64,000 nucleotides of DNA from Tenacibaculum aquimarinum (GCF_022478115.1 NZ_JAKGSC010000002.1:186001-250000); one strand, 5' to 3'. Shown: positions 51,670 to 60,447, counted from the stretch's first letter. Numbers and translations: made by a program. The notes: generated from the letters alone by a model not told the origin.

Positions 51670-52250
51670 TGAAATTAGTAATTATAGATTACGGAGCCGG
51701 AAATATTAAAAGCATTCAGTTTGCTTTTAAAAGATTAGGAATTGATGCTGTTTTATCAAATAAAGTTGATGAAATAAAAGCAGCAGATAAAGTGATTTTT
51801 CCTGGAGTTGGAGAAGCAAGTTCTGCAATGAAAATGTTGCAAGAAAGCGGATTAGATAAAGTAATTCCAACTTTGAAGCAACCCGTTTTAGGTATTTGTT
51901 TAGGAATGCAATTAATGTGTAATTCTTCGGAAGAAGGAAATACAAAAGGTCTAGGAATTTTTGATGTAGCTATAAAAAAGTTTTCTAATTCAGTAAAAGT
52001 TCCTCAAATGGGTTGGAATGTAATTTCTGATTTAAAATCAGATTTATTTTCAGGAATTAAGGATAAAGAATTTATGTATTTAGTACATAGTTTTTATGCT
52101 GAAAAATGTGATGAAACTATTGCTACAACAGATTATGAAATTGAATATGCATCTGCATTACAAAAAGATAATTTTTATGGTGTTCAATTTCATCCAGAAA
52201 AGAGTGGAATTGAAGGTCAAAAAATTCTTGAGAATTTTTTAAACCTTTAA
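51669..52250 (+). CDS. hisH: Imidazole glycerol phosphate synthase, glutaminase subunit
   Basis: A 193-aa class I glutamine amidotransferase that feeds ammonia to HisF (EC 4.3.2.10). Seen: VIIDYGAGNIKSIQFAFKRLG, FPGVGEASSAM, the nucleophile elbow PVLGICLGMQLM with its Cys, PQMGWN, and the His-Glu pair in GVQFHPEKSG. In most operons hisA follows directly; here a GIY-YIG gene with its repeats fills the 371 nt between. Confidence 0.97.
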   Translation: MKLVIIDYGAGNIKSIQFAFKRLGIDAVLSNKVDEIKAADKVIFPGVGEASSAMKMLQESGLDKVIPTLKQPVLGICLGMQLMCNSSEEGNTKGLGIFDVAIKKFSNSVKVPQMGWNVISDLKSDLFSGIKDKEFMYLVHSFYAEKCDETIATTDYEIEYASALQKDNFYGVQFHPEKSGIEGQKILENFLNL

Positions 52251-52257
52251 TTCCATT

Positions 52258-52272
52258 CTGAACTTGTTTCAG
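52258..52272 (+). repeat. Palindromic repeat CTGAACTTGTTTCAG, left of the GIY-YIG gene
   Basis: It forms an 8-bp hairpin with its flanks and lies 7 nt after the hisH stop. It is identical to the solo copy at 32710-32724. Confidence 0.85.
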
Positions 52273-52299
52273 AATCTGTAAATTTAAATAACTATACAA

Positions 52300-52578
52300 T
52301 TGAAATATTACTGTTACATATTAACAAATAAAAATAGAACAGTTTTATATATTGGTTATACAGATAATTTAAAAAGAAGAGTAGAACAACATAAAAAAGG
52401 GGATGGGGCTTTATTTACAAAGAAATACAGTGTTTGTGAATTAATTTATTTTGAAGAGTTTATTGATAGTAATTCAGCAAGAAAAAGGGAGAAGCAACTT
52501 AAAAATTGGCATAAAGATTGGAAATGGAATTTAATTAAAGAATCTAATCCCAGTTTGATAACATTAGAAGTAGAATAA
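52300..52578 (+). CDS. GIY-YIG nuclease family protein
   Basis: A 92-aa single-domain GIY-YIG endonuclease (UPF0213/YhbQ-like size). Seen: YYCYILTNKNRTVLYIGYTDNLKRRVEQHK with the YIG at 17-19 and the catalytic Arg at 26-27, then the Glu of RKREKQLKNWHKDWKWNLI near 64. These are the residues expected for activity. The start codon is TTG at 52300, supported because the family N-terminus begins exactly there. It interrupts the his operon between hisH and hisA and has inverted palindromic repeats on both sides, which points to a mobile or formerly mobile unit. A role in DNA repair is the alternative. Confidence 0.85.
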   Translation: MKYYCYILTNKNRTVLYIGYTDNLKRRVEQHKKGDGALFTKKYSVCELIYFEEFIDSNSARKREKQLKNWHKDWKWNLIKESNPSLITLEVE

Positions 52579-52585
52579 AAAGACC

Positions 52586-52600
52586 CTGAAACAAGTTCAG
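52586..52600 (-). repeat. Palindromic repeat CTGAAACAAGTTCAG, right of the GIY-YIG gene (inverted copy)
   Basis: The exact reverse complement of 52258-52272, in a hairpin with flanking ACC/GGT, 8 nt after the GIY-YIG stop. Confidence 0.85.
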
Positions 52601-52621
52601 GGTTGATTAACAAGTTAATCA

Positions 52622-53359
52622 ATGAGAATAATACCAGCAATAGATATTATAGACGGAAAATGTGTTCGTTTAACAAAAGGAGATTATAACACAAAGAAAA
52701 TTTATAACGAAAACCCGTTAGAAGTAGCCAAAGAATTTGAAGCTGCAGGAATTGAGTATTTACACGTTGTAGATTTAGATGGCGCAAAAGCAAGCGAAAT
52801 TATCAACTATAAAGTATTAGAACAAATTGCTTCTAAAACCAATTTAAAAATTGATTTTGGTGGTGGTTTAAAATCTGATAAAGATTTAGAAATTGCTTTT
52901 AACTCTGGTGCTAATCAAATTACAGGAGGAAGTATTGCTGTAAAAAATCAAGAAATTTTTGAAAGTTGGATTTCAATATATGGTTCAGAAAAAATTATTT
53001 TAGGAGCTGATTTTTATCCGGATAATTCTGGTGGAAAAATTGCTACAAATGGTTGGCAAGAAGAAAGTACTTTAGAATTAATTCCTTTTATTTCTGGTTA
53101 TCAGCAAAAAGGAATTCAATATGTAATTTGTACAGATATTTCTAAAGACGGTATGTTACAAGGCCCCAGTTTTAATACTTATAATACTATTTTATCCGAA
53201 GTAAAACCATTAAAATTAATTGCTTCAGGAGGAATTTCTACATTTTCTGAATTGCCAAAGTTGGCAGAAAATGGATGCGAAGGAGTTATTATTGGAAAGG
53301 CTATTTATGAGAATAAGATTAGTTTAAAACAATTAGAAAATTTTATAATCAACAAATAA
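52622..53359 (+). CDS. hisA: ProFAR isomerase (1-(5-phosphoribosyl)-5-[(5-phosphoribosylamino)methylideneamino]imidazole-4-carboxamide isomerase)
   Basis: A 245-aa TIM barrel catalysing the Amadori rearrangement of ProFAR to PRFAR (EC 5.3.1.16). Seen: [22 protein letters not shown] with the catalytic Asp (AID), [24 protein letters not shown], and the second-half Asp motif in [14 protein letters not shown]. Two phosphate-binding loops (GGGL and ASGGIS) are intact. hisF starts immediately after the stop with no gap. Confidence 0.97.
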   Translation: MRIIPAIDIIDGKCVRLTKGDYNTKKIYNENPLEVAKEFEAAGIEYLHVVDLDGAKASEIINYKVLEQIASKTNLKIDFGGGLKSDKDLEIAFNSGANQITGGSIAVKNQEIFESWISIYGSEKIILGADFYPDNSGGKIATNGWQEESTLELIPFISGYQQKGIQYVICTDISKDGMLQGPSFNTYNTILSEVKPLKLIASGGISTFSELPKLAENGCEGVIIGKAIYENKISLKQLENFIINK

Positions 53360-54115
53360 ATGCTAACAAAAAGAATAATACCTTGTTTAGATATTAAAAA
53401 TGGAAGAACTGTAAAAGGTGTCAATTTCGTAAATTTAATTGATGCTGGAGATCCTGTAGTTTTAGCAAAACAATATGCAGAATTAGGTGCAGATGAATTG
53501 GTTTTTTTAGATATTTCAGCCACTTTAGAAGGAAGAAAAACCATGTTAGAAATGGTTTTAAAGGTTGCAGAGCAAGTAAACATTCCGTTTACAGTTGGTG
53601 GCGGAATTTCTTCAGTTGAAGATGTAGATGCTCTTTTAAAATGTGGTGCTGATAAAATTTCTATTAATTCTTCAGCAGTAAAAAGACCAGATTTAGTAAA
53701 TGAATTATCTAATAAATTCGGAAGTCAATGTGTTGTAGTCGCAATTGATGCAAAACAAATTAATGGCGAATGGATTGTGCATTTAGCTGGTGGAACAATT
53801 GCCACAGAATTAAATCTATTTGATTGGGCAAGTGAAGTTGAAAAACGTGGCGCTGGAGAAATTTTATTTACTTCAATGAATAATGATGGAACAAAAGCAG
53901 GTTTTGCAAATGAAGCTTTAGCAAAATTATCAACAGAATTAAATATACCAATTATTGCTTCTGGTGGCGCAGGAAGTATTCAACATTTTACAGATACTTT
54001 TACATTAGGTAAAGCAGATGCAGCTTTAGCAGCAAGTGTTTTTCATTTTGGCGAAATTCCTATTTCAACATTAAAAGAAGCATTAAAAGAACAAAATATA
54101 CCAGTAAGAATATAG
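53360..54115 (+). CDS. hisF: Imidazole glycerol phosphate synthase, cyclase subunit
   Basis: A 251-aa TIM barrel that closes the imidazole ring using ammonia from HisH, releasing AICAR. Seen: [22 protein letters not shown] with the catalytic Asp, [61 protein letters not shown] with the second Asp, and [14 protein letters not shown]. hisIE follows after 3 nt. Confidence 0.98.
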   Translation: MLTKRIIPCLDIKNGRTVKGVNFVNLIDAGDPVVLAKQYAELGADELVFLDISATLEGRKTMLEMVLKVAEQVNIPFTVGGGISSVEDVDALLKCGADKISINSSAVKRPDLVNELSNKFGSQCVVVAIDAKQINGEWIVHLAGGTIATELNLFDWASEVEKRGAGEILFTSMNNDGTKAGFANEALAKLSTELNIPIIASGGAGSIQHFTDTFTLGKADAALAASVFHFGEIPISTLKEALKEQNIPVRI

Positions 54116-54118
54116 ATT

Positions 54119-54718
54119 ATGAACATAGATTTCAATAAAAATAACGACGGATTGGTGCCGGCAATCATTCAAGATGCAACAACAAAAAATGTTTTGATGT
54201 TGGGTTATATGAATGAAGAAGCTTTTGCTAAAACAAAAGAAACAAAGTTGGTGACTTTTTTCAGCAGAACTAAAAATAGACTTTGGACAAAAGGGGAAGA
54301 GAGCGGAAATACGTTGAATTTAGTAGATATTAAATTAGATTGCGATAATGATAGTTTACTAATTCAAGTAAATCCAAACGGACCAACTTGCCATAAAGGA
54401 ACAGATACTTGTTGGCAAGAAGCAAACAATTCTAATTTTGGTTTCTTTTCTACGTTAGAAAATGTAATTACAGAAAGAGTTGCTAATAAAGACACGCAAA
54501 AATCTTACGTAGCAAGTTTATTTGCAAAAGGAATTAATAAAGTAGCACAAAAAGTAGGAGAGGAAGCAGTAGAAACGGTTATTGAAGCAATGGATAATAA
54601 CGATGAGCTGTTTTTATATGAATCTGCAGATTTACTTTTTCATTACTTAATGTTGTTACAAGCAAAAGGTTTTACTTTAAAAGATATTGAAGCAGAACTA
54701 AAGAAAAGACAGAAATAA
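54119..54718 (+). CDS. hisIE: Bifunctional phosphoribosyl-AMP cyclohydrolase / phosphoribosyl-ATP pyrophosphatase
   Basis: A 199-aa fusion catalysing steps two and three of the pathway. The N-terminal cyclohydrolase (1-105) has MLGYMNEEAFAKT, TFFSRTKNRLWTKGEESGN, the metal Asp-rich DCDNDSLLIQV and zinc motif PTCHKGTDTCW. The C-terminal pyrophosphohydrolase (about 110-199) has KGINKVAQKVGEEAVETVIEAM and ESADLLFHYLMLL with the acidic metal ligands. It is the last gene of the his operon; no clear terminator was seen directly after it. Confidence 0.97.
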   Translation: MNIDFNKNNDGLVPAIIQDATTKNVLMLGYMNEEAFAKTKETKLVTFFSRTKNRLWTKGEESGNTLNLVDIKLDCDNDSLLIQVNPNGPTCHKGTDTCWQEANNSNFGFFSTLENVITERVANKDTQKSYVASLFAKGINKVAQKVGEEAVETVIEAMDNNDELFLYESADLLFHYLMLLQAKGFTLKDIEAELKKRQK

Positions 54719-54780
54719 ACGAATTCTAAATCACTAACTACGAATTCTAATTTACCACATTAATAAAATCCATTCTAGAC

Positions 54781-54788
54781 TAATTTTG
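54781..54788 (+). promoter_or_regulatory. -7 box of creD
   Basis: TAATTTTG matches TAnnTTTG, 28 nt before the creD ATG. It indicates separate transcription from the his operon. Confidence 0.5.
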
Positions 54789-54816
54789 AAGTATTAAAAA
54801 CTTTAAAATTAGTATT

Positions 54817-56181
54817 ATGGAACAACATCAACAACCAAAAAGAAAAGTAAAATGGAATAAGAATTCTTCAGTAGCAAGAATGTTTATAATTGGGTTTTTA
54901 AGCCTAATTTTAATGATTCCTTTAATCTTTATTGAAAGTTTAATTTACGAAAGATCCAATCGGCAAAAAAGTGTTGTTAATGAAATAGGGAAACAATGGG
55001 GAAATGAAGTTGTTGTTTATGGACCAATTTTAAAAGTTCCTTATAAAGTTTTTACTGAAACAATAATTACTGATAAAAAGACTAAAAAAGTAACAACCGA
55101 AACTATTGAAAGAATTAAATACGGTTACTTTTTTCCTAATAAATTAGACATTAATTCTGTCATAAATCCTGAAGAAAAGAAACGAGGAATTTATACAACA
55201 GCAGTTTTTAATAGTAAAATTCAGATTAACGGAGGTTTTGATTCCATTGATTTTAGTAAGTTAGAAATCAAAAAAGAACATATACTTTGGAATAAAAGTA
55301 AAATTCTACTAAAAACCACTAATGTAAAAGGCGTTAGTAGTGTATTGTCAATAAATATTAATGGTAAAAACCTAGGTTTATCATCTGCTAATTCAAATAG
55401 GCATCAAGATGGTGGTTATTATACTTTAGAGACAGATAAATTCTCATTAAGTGAACTTCAAAAAAACACAAAATCTTTAAAATTCACTTTAGATTTTAAT
55501 GTTAGAGGAAGTAAAGAAGTTCGTTTTATTCCAATAGGAAAAGAAACAACTGCTCAAATAACTTCTAGTTGGAAAACCGCAAAATTTATGGGAGAGTTTT
55601 TACCTTTTAATCCCGATAAAATTAATGACAATGGTTTTGATGCAAAATGGAAAATACTAGATGTTAATCGCCCTTTTTCTCAACAACACTTTAATGGTTT
55701 ACCACATTTAAATGAATTTGATTTTGGGGTAAATTTTAAAATACCTGTAGATGAATACCAAAAAAGTGAACGTTCGGCTAAATATGGTTTCTTAGTAATT
55801 ATTTTAACTTTTCTAGTTTTCTTTTTAATACAAACAATTAGTAAAATAAACATGCATCCTTTTCAGTATTTAATGATTGGTTTAGCATTGTTAATGTTTT
55901 ACACCTTATTAGTTTCAATTTCTGAACACAGTAATTTCTTTAAAGCTTACATAATAGCAAGTGTTTCAGTAGTAAGTCTGATTACATTTTACGCAAAAAA
56001 TATATTAAAGAGTATAAAATTCATGTTACTAATTGGAGTTTCATTAACTGTTTTATATGCATTTATTTTTATAATTATTCAGTTAGAAAGTTATGCATTA
56101 TTGGTGGGAAGTGTTGGTTTGTTTTTAATTCTAGCGACTGTAATGTTTGTTTCTAGAAAAATTGATTGGTCTAACAGTTAA
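54817..56181 (+). CDS. creD: Cell envelope integrity protein CreD
   Basis: A 454-aa inner-membrane protein. One N-terminal membrane segment (about 20-42) precedes a periplasmic beta-rich domain of about 280 residues containing NEIGKQWGNEVVVYGPILKVPY. Five or six hydrophobic segments follow in the C-terminal 130 residues (EYQKSERSAKYGFLVIILTFLVFFLIQ and ISKINMHPFQYLMIGLALLMFYTLLVSISEH). The MHPFQYLMIGLAL...LLVSISEH block is the CreD hallmark. In E. coli CreD belongs to the CreBC regulon linked to envelope stress; no CreBC pair is in the window. Confidence 0.95.
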   Translation: MEQHQQPKRKVKWNKNSSVARMFIIGFLSLILMIPLIFIESLIYERSNRQKSVVNEIGKQWGNEVVVYGPILKVPYKVFTETIITDKKTKKVTTETIERIKYGYFFPNKLDINSVINPEEKKRGIYTTAVFNSKIQINGGFDSIDFSKLEIKKEHILWNKSKILLKTTNVKGVSSVLSININGKNLGLSSANSNRHQDGGYYTLETDKFSLSELQKNTKSLKFTLDFNVRGSKEVRFIPIGKETTAQITSSWKTAKFMGEFLPFNPDKINDNGFDAKWKILDVNRPFSQQHFNGLPHLNEFDFGVNFKIPVDEYQKSERSAKYGFLVIILTFLVFFLIQTISKINMHPFQYLMIGLALLMFYTLLVSISEHSNFFKAYIIASVSVVSLITFYAKNILKSIKFMLLIGVSLTVLYAFIFIIIQLESYALLVGSVGLFLILATVMFVSRKIDWSNS

Positions 56182-56215
56182 TTTTAAATGAAGTAGAGAA
56201 GTGGTAGAATTATCC

Positions 56216-56250
56216 AAAAACGCTCGCAATTAAATTGCGAGCGTTTTATT
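56216..56250. terminator. Bidirectional terminator between creD and the S41-like gene
   Basis: AAAACGCTCGCAATT / AATTGCGAGCGTTTT (56217-56247), with A and T flanks. Confidence 0.9.
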
Positions 56251-56313
56251 AATAATCTAATGCATAAAATATAGAAAGTTTAATCGCGCATTAGAAACAC
56301 ATAACTTATTATA

Positions 56314-57558
56314 TTATTGATTGTCTTTAGCAATAATTTCTAAAGTTTGTTCAATCCAATCTCTATTAAATTCTAATTTAATTTGTGGGACAACACCTTT
56401 TCCTTCATATCTTAAATACTTGCTGAAGTCCATATCTGTAGGCTTTATATTAAAGTTTCCAGAAGGTGTGTTGTAGTTATAACCATAATTCATTCCGTAA
56501 GAAATAATTCCACGTGTAGTTTGTCCTAAGTGTTTTGCGTTTTTAAGGTTTCTTAATTTTAAAGTAAATTGTTCTCCGTTACTACCTGCGAAACAATTTG
56601 TTAAAATATAAACATTTTTCTTTTTTAATAGTTTTAAAAAAGGATCAGATAATTTTTTATTTCCACCACCATTACTTCTTAAATCTACAATAATATTTTC
56701 AGCATTTAATTCTTTTTTCATTTTATTGTAAAAACTCTTAAAAGCATTTCTATTTTTTTTAGAAAAAGAATTGAAATCCCTAAAATACATATATTGAGTA
56801 TTTTCATTTATCTGCTTAAACACCAAATTGCTTTGATCTTTTATTGGTAATTCTGCATTATAAGAATTACCTTCTTTTTTATAACCCCAAATTCTTCCAT
56901 TTTCAAAAGAAATACTTTTAACTAAACCTGGTTTTCTTGTTGTTGGATTGTAATAGTACAAGTTGTATTTAATACTGCTTGTTTGTGTTGCATAAAATAT
57001 AATTTCACCTGCTTCCCATTGATTTAATTTACTTTCTAAAACAACACCAATTAAATCTTTTTTATTATCTGAATAATAAATACCTATTTTTTGAAGTTCG
57101 CCATAATTGTAAATCCCTTCTAAATCTTCTATAGATTTTTTAGATAACTCGTCTTTTAGGACTGAAATATTTTTGTTTGTTTTTGGATGATTTTTAAAAA
57201 TATCTAAAGTTTTAAATGCTGCTATTTTAATTGAGTCTTTAACGTCTTCTTTTGAAAGGTATTCTTTTTTAAAAGTCAAGGAAGCATGCACGTCATTTAC
57301 CAATAACATTTGCTGTAATAATAATTTATAACAATCTTCAATTAAGATAGGTTGCTTCATTTTTTCTGAAAGCGTCTTATAAGTATCTTTAAATTCAATA
57401 GCCTTTTCGCCTTTAACTTGATCTTTATAAGACGGCATTTTTTTCATTTTAGAAACTATAAAATCTAAGTCTGTTTTACAGTCACAAGTTTCTGATTGTG
57501 CAAAAATAGAAGAGATTGATACTAGAAATACAATACTAAGTGTACATAAATTTTTCAT
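56314..57558 (-). CDS. Secreted S41-family (tail-specific protease-like) peptidase
   Basis: A 414-aa protein with a signal peptide (MKNLCTLSIVFLVSISSIFAQ). The C-terminal half shows the S41 core: NIIVDLRSNGGGNKKLSDPF, then NVYILTNCFAGSNGEQFT with the candidate nucleophile Ser in AGSNGE, then GQTTRGIISYGMNYGY and the LRYEGKGVVPQI block that precedes the usual C-terminal end. No PDZ domain is evident. Periplasmic or extracellular location is inferred from the signal peptide. A minus-strand TACATTTG box lies at 57592-57599, 33 nt before the start. Confidence 0.82.
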   Translation of the reverse strand: MKNLCTLSIVFLVSISSIFAQSETCDCKTDLDFIVSKMKKMPSYKDQVKGEKAIEFKDTYKTLSEKMKQPILIEDCYKLLLQQMLLVNDVHASLTFKKEYLSKEDVKDSIKIAAFKTLDIFKNHPKTNKNISVLKDELSKKSIEDLEGIYNYGELQKIGIYYSDNKKDLIGVVLESKLNQWEAGEIIFYATQTSSIKYNLYYYNPTTRKPGLVKSISFENGRIWGYKKEGNSYNAELPIKDQSNLVFKQINENTQYMYFRDFNSFSKKNRNAFKSFYNKMKKELNAENIIVDLRSNGGGNKKLSDPFLKLLKKKNVYILTNCFAGSNGEQFTLKLRNLKNAKHLGQTTRGIISYGMNYGYNYNTPSGNFNIKPTDMDFSKYLRYEGKGVVPQIKLEFNRDWIEQTLEIIAKDNQ

Positions 57559-57591
57559 AATTAGTGTTTTAATTGATTAAACTTTCTGATA

Positions 57592-57599
57592 CAAATGTA
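57592..57599 (-). promoter_or_regulatory. -7 box of the S41-like peptidase gene
   Basis: TACATTTG on the minus strand, matching TAnnTTTG, 33 nt upstream of the ATG. Confidence 0.5.
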
Positions 57600-57653
57600 T
57601 TTTAGAAAAATAAATTAAACGCTATATTAATAGGTGTTTGGGGCGAAATACAG

Positions 57654-58451
57654 CTATTCTGTGGTAGAATTCAAAACAGCTTTTACATCATTTTGATACG
57701 TTCTTGAAACTGGCACTTCTATGTGGTGAAATAAAACAACAAATAGTTTACTATTTTCTGTTTTCCACTGTAAAAAATGAAATGGGTTGATAATATAAGA
57801 ACGATGTGTTCTTAAAAATTGAGGAAATTCATCAGCAATTACAGAAAGTTTATTTCTAATTAAACTCTTCTTTAAATCGTTTCCCGACAAGTAAAAAACT
57901 TCGATATAATTATCTGATGATTGTATACAAATGATGTCATTTAAAAATAAACGTAATCCTTCATAATTTCCTTCACCTTTAATTTCTATTTTCTGCGCTT
58001 CAGTTTTTTTATTTTTATATTTTCCAAATGCAAATCGACCAAAAATAATGATTGGTAAAATAGTTAATAAAGCAGGTAGAATAATAGCAAAGATATGATA
58101 AGATAAATCATGTGCATTTGGATGCCAATTAACTACAAATTGAAGATAGAACAATCGAATTAAAAGTATTGAAAGCAAAATAAAAAAGATTAAAAAATAA
58201 CCTTCAAGTGCTAATGTCCAAGTTTTTTTATTTCTATTAAATAACCAATATTGAAAAGGAAGTGAAATTAAGTATAAAAGTCCTCCAACGATACCATAAC
58301 CTGGTAAATATATTATTTTTTCTGAATTTACAAGTTCATTAACATCAAAAGGCTCAGTAAAATAAAGGAAAATAAAAATCCAAATTAATAACCCCAAGGC
58401 AATTATTAAATGATGTTTGATAGAAGGATCAAAAGGATATTTTTTATTCAA
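57654..58451 (-). CDS. Membrane-bound LytTR-family DNA-binding regulator
   Basis: A 265-aa protein with four membrane segments in the first 150 residues and a C-terminal LytTR domain (about 170-262). The latter shows NDIICIQSSDNYIEVFYLSG, NKLSVIADEFPQFLRTHRSYIINPFH and HHIEVPVSRTYQNDVKAVL, the usual LytTR signature. It lacks a receiver domain, so it would sense through its membrane part and bind direct repeats in DNA near the membrane. The start is a TTG at 58451 inside the end of the TMEM175 gene (8-nt overlap), supported by the family-like N-terminus NKKYPFDPSIKHHL. Confidence 0.88.
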   Translation of the reverse strand: MNKKYPFDPSIKHHLIIALGLLIWIFIFLYFTEPFDVNELVNSEKIIYLPGYGIVGGLLYLISLPFQYWLFNRNKKTWTLALEGYFLIFFILLSILLIRLFYLQFVVNWHPNAHDLSYHIFAIILPALLTILPIIIFGRFAFGKYKNKKTEAQKIEIKGEGNYEGLRLFLNDIICIQSSDNYIEVFYLSGNDLKKSLIRNKLSVIADEFPQFLRTHRSYIINPFHFLQWKTENSKLFVVLFHHIEVPVSRTYQNDVKAVLNSTTE

Positions 58452-59073
58452 ATTCAGCTTCTCTTTTTATTTTTCTCTTGTAATTACGTGTAATTAAAAA
58501 CTCAAAAACAAATAATAAAATAAATAGAAAACGAGCTATATAGGGCCAAACTAAAGCTAAAACTCCAGTAATAACCCAAATTAATAAAGCATTTAAGGCT
58601 CTGTATTTATAATACTTTGCTAAAATAGGAGTAATACCCGTTAATCCTTTTTCCTTTTTAGATACGTAAACGTTTATTAAAAGATTAAATAGACCAATAG
58701 CAGAAAGGTTAAAGCAATAAAAGACAAAAGGACCGATATAATTAAATCCCTTTACATAAAACCCAGTAGAAAAGGGAAGTAGCACTACAAAAAAAAGAAG
58801 GAAAATAGTATACCAAAGTAATTTTGTATCTATAGAAGTTACATGTTTAAAAATTCTCATGTGATTAATCCAGTACAAAGTAATCACTAAAAAACTAACA
58901 ATTAGCCCAATAAAACTAGGAATTCTTCTTTGTAAAATTTCTAGTGTATCATAAGTCCTAAACTCTTTATAACTTGGAAGAACAATTTCTAAAACTAGTA
59001 GTGTGACTGCTATTGAAAAAACAGCATCCGTGAAATTTATTACCCTAGATTTATCATACGTTTCTTTTTCCAT
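58444..59073 (-). CDS. TMEM175 family (DUF1211) potassium channel-like protein
   Basis: A 209-aa protein with about six hydrophobic segments. The first carries RVINFTDAVFSIAVTLLVLEI, the TMEM175 signature (family form FSDAVFAIAITLLVLEI, here FTD). Bacterial members form tetrameric potassium-selective channels. YWINHMRIFKHV is a second conserved block. The gene overlaps the LytTR gene by 8 nt, so the two are translationally coupled and probably functionally linked: ion flux or membrane state could be read by the regulator (inference). Confidence 0.9.
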   Translation of the reverse strand: MEKETYDKSRVINFTDAVFSIAVTLLVLEIVLPSYKEFRTYDTLEILQRRIPSFIGLIVSFLVITLYWINHMRIFKHVTSIDTKLLWYTIFLLFFVVLLPFSTGFYVKGFNYIGPFVFYCFNLSAIGLFNLLINVYVSKKEKGLTGITPILAKYYKYRALNALLIWVITGVLALVWPYIARFLFILLFVFEFLITRNYKRKIKREAEFE

Positions 59074-59118
59074 GTTATAAATATTGTTAAATCCAAATTT
59101 AACAAATCAATTTTAATT

Positions 59119-59934
59119 TTACCACCAAACTATAAATATTTTATACAATACTCCATTAGCTTTTTTAAGCCAACATAAAGGTGATTTTTCATCAATTAAA
59201 AAAGTGTCTAATTTCTCTGAAAATTCATCAAACTTTAACCAATTAATGTTTTTATGAGGTTCTACCAACCAGTTATTCTTCTTAGGAATATGAAACTTAC
59301 AAGTTGAAAAATCTAATAATTCTGTTCTTTTAATATAAAAGCCAACAACACAACTTTGATTTAATGTATTTAATTTCAATTTAAAATTAGCATAAGGAAC
59401 AAACAATTGTGCTTTAAAATAAACTTGTTGCTCAATATTAAAAACATCTAAGTTGATACTTTCTAAATACGTTTTGCACTCGTTAGAGTAGAGAAGTGGT
59501 AGCTGTTTTTCTTTTAGTTTGGTTAGTTTTTGAGTTAAAGAATCTTTTCTATTTGGCCCAATAAAATGTTCAATTTCTGTTGTTCCTAACTTAGCGTCAT
59601 ATAAATAAAACTTATAAATTATTTCTAAATGAATAGTTTTTTCATTTCTCAATAACAAGCAATCTAATTCTCCTAGCGTAATTTTATCTTTCTGAATTTG
59701 AATATTCTCTGCTAAAATTTGAATTTCAGAATTTTGCTTAAATTCAAACGAGACAAATCGTTCAACTAATTTACCCAAACGTAGTTTTTGTTGAATTTCA
59801 ACATTTAAGAAATTGGTTTTTAGTTGCTTATATTCAAATTGTTTAAAACCAAAAACACCTTTTCCATTCCATAGAAAAGGTGTTTCTAAAAAACCTTGAT
59901 ATTGTAATTGTAATTCTTTTGTATTTATATACAT
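59119..59934 (-). CDS. DUF1853 family protein
   Basis: A 271-aa soluble protein starting at the ATG at 59934; the frame opens one codon earlier with a TTG. The family blocks are GELDCLLLRNEKTIHLEIIYKFYLYD and EHFIGPNRKDSLTQKLTKLKEKQLPLL. The combination of GELD, an E-x-IYKFY strand and a basic stretch recalls a PD-(D/E)xK nuclease-like core, which is my inference; no function is established. It lies 9 nt after the ompH-type gene in the same direction. Confidence 0.85.
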   Translation of the reverse strand: MYINTKELQLQYQGFLETPFLWNGKGVFGFKQFEYKQLKTNFLNVEIQQKLRLGKLVERFVSFEFKQNSEIQILAENIQIQKDKITLGELDCLLLRNEKTIHLEIIYKFYLYDAKLGTTEIEHFIGPNRKDSLTQKLTKLKEKQLPLLYSNECKTYLESINLDVFNIEQQVYFKAQLFVPYANFKLKLNTLNQSCVVGFYIKRTELLDFSTCKFHIPKKNNWLVEPHKNINWLKFDEFSEKLDTFLIDEKSPLCWLKKANGVLYKIFIVWW

Positions 59935-59943
59935 CAATGGGAA

Positions 59944-60447
59944 TTATTCTGTAATCCCTAATTTATCTAACACCTTTTTAGTTATATCAAAACGATCATC
60001 AATAAAAGCAAATTCGTTACCTGAAGTTGTTAAAACTTGTGTATAACCTTCTGCTTTAGCAATCTCAGAAATTAATTCATTAACTTTTTTATATAAAGGC
60101 CTCATAAATTCCTCTCTTCTTAGTTTCATCATAGTGGTACCGTTTTGTCGAAACTTTCCAAGTTCTTGTTCTAAATCTTGTAATTCTTTAATTTTAGTTT
60201 TTTTATCGGTATCAGAGAGCGTTTTTTCTACAGCATTATAAGCATCTACTTTGATTTTATAATCTGTTGCTTTAATTTGGAATGTAGAGTCTAATTGTTT
60301 TCCATAATTACTAACGCGCTCTAAAGCTAATTTCATCTGTGGCATTTTTCCTATAATAAACTCACTGTTTACGGTACCTACTTTAGATTGTGCTATTGTA
60401 ATTGATGATATTATTAATGCAATTACTACTATTAATTTTGATTTCAT
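59944..60447 (-). CDS. OmpH/Skp-family periplasmic chaperone
   Basis: A 167-aa protein with a signal peptide (MKSKLIVVIALIISSITIAQS). KVGTVNSEFIIGKMPQMKLA follows, then a long charged helical arm region (about 40-130, KTKIKELQDLEQELGKFRQNG) and a C-terminal strand region AKAEGYTQVLTTSGNEFAFID. This is the trimeric jellyfish-like Skp/OmpH layout that carries unfolded outer-membrane proteins across the periplasm. It stands in a leftward run between miaA and the DUF1853 gene. Confidence 0.93.
   Translation of the reverse strand: MKSKLIVVIALIISSITIAQSKVGTVNSEFIIGKMPQMKLALERVSNYGKQLDSTFQIKATDYKIKVDAYNAVEKTLSDTDKKTKIKELQDLEQELGKFRQNGTTMMKLRREEFMRPLYKKVNELISEIAKAEGYTQVLTTSGNEFAFIDDRFDITKKVLDKLGITE

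Larger units (their letters stand above)
52255..52603 (+). mobile_element. GIY-YIG gene bracketed by inverted palindromic repeats, inserted between hisH and hisA
   Basis: The left hairpin ATTCTGAA-CTTGT-TTCAGAAT (52255-52275) and right hairpin ACCCTGAA-ACAAG-TTCAGGGT (52583-52603) carry cores that are exact reverse complements over 15 nt. Between them lies only the nuclease gene. The rest of the his operon is tightly packed (0-3 nt gaps), so this 0.35-kb block looks inserted. Confidence 0.55.
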
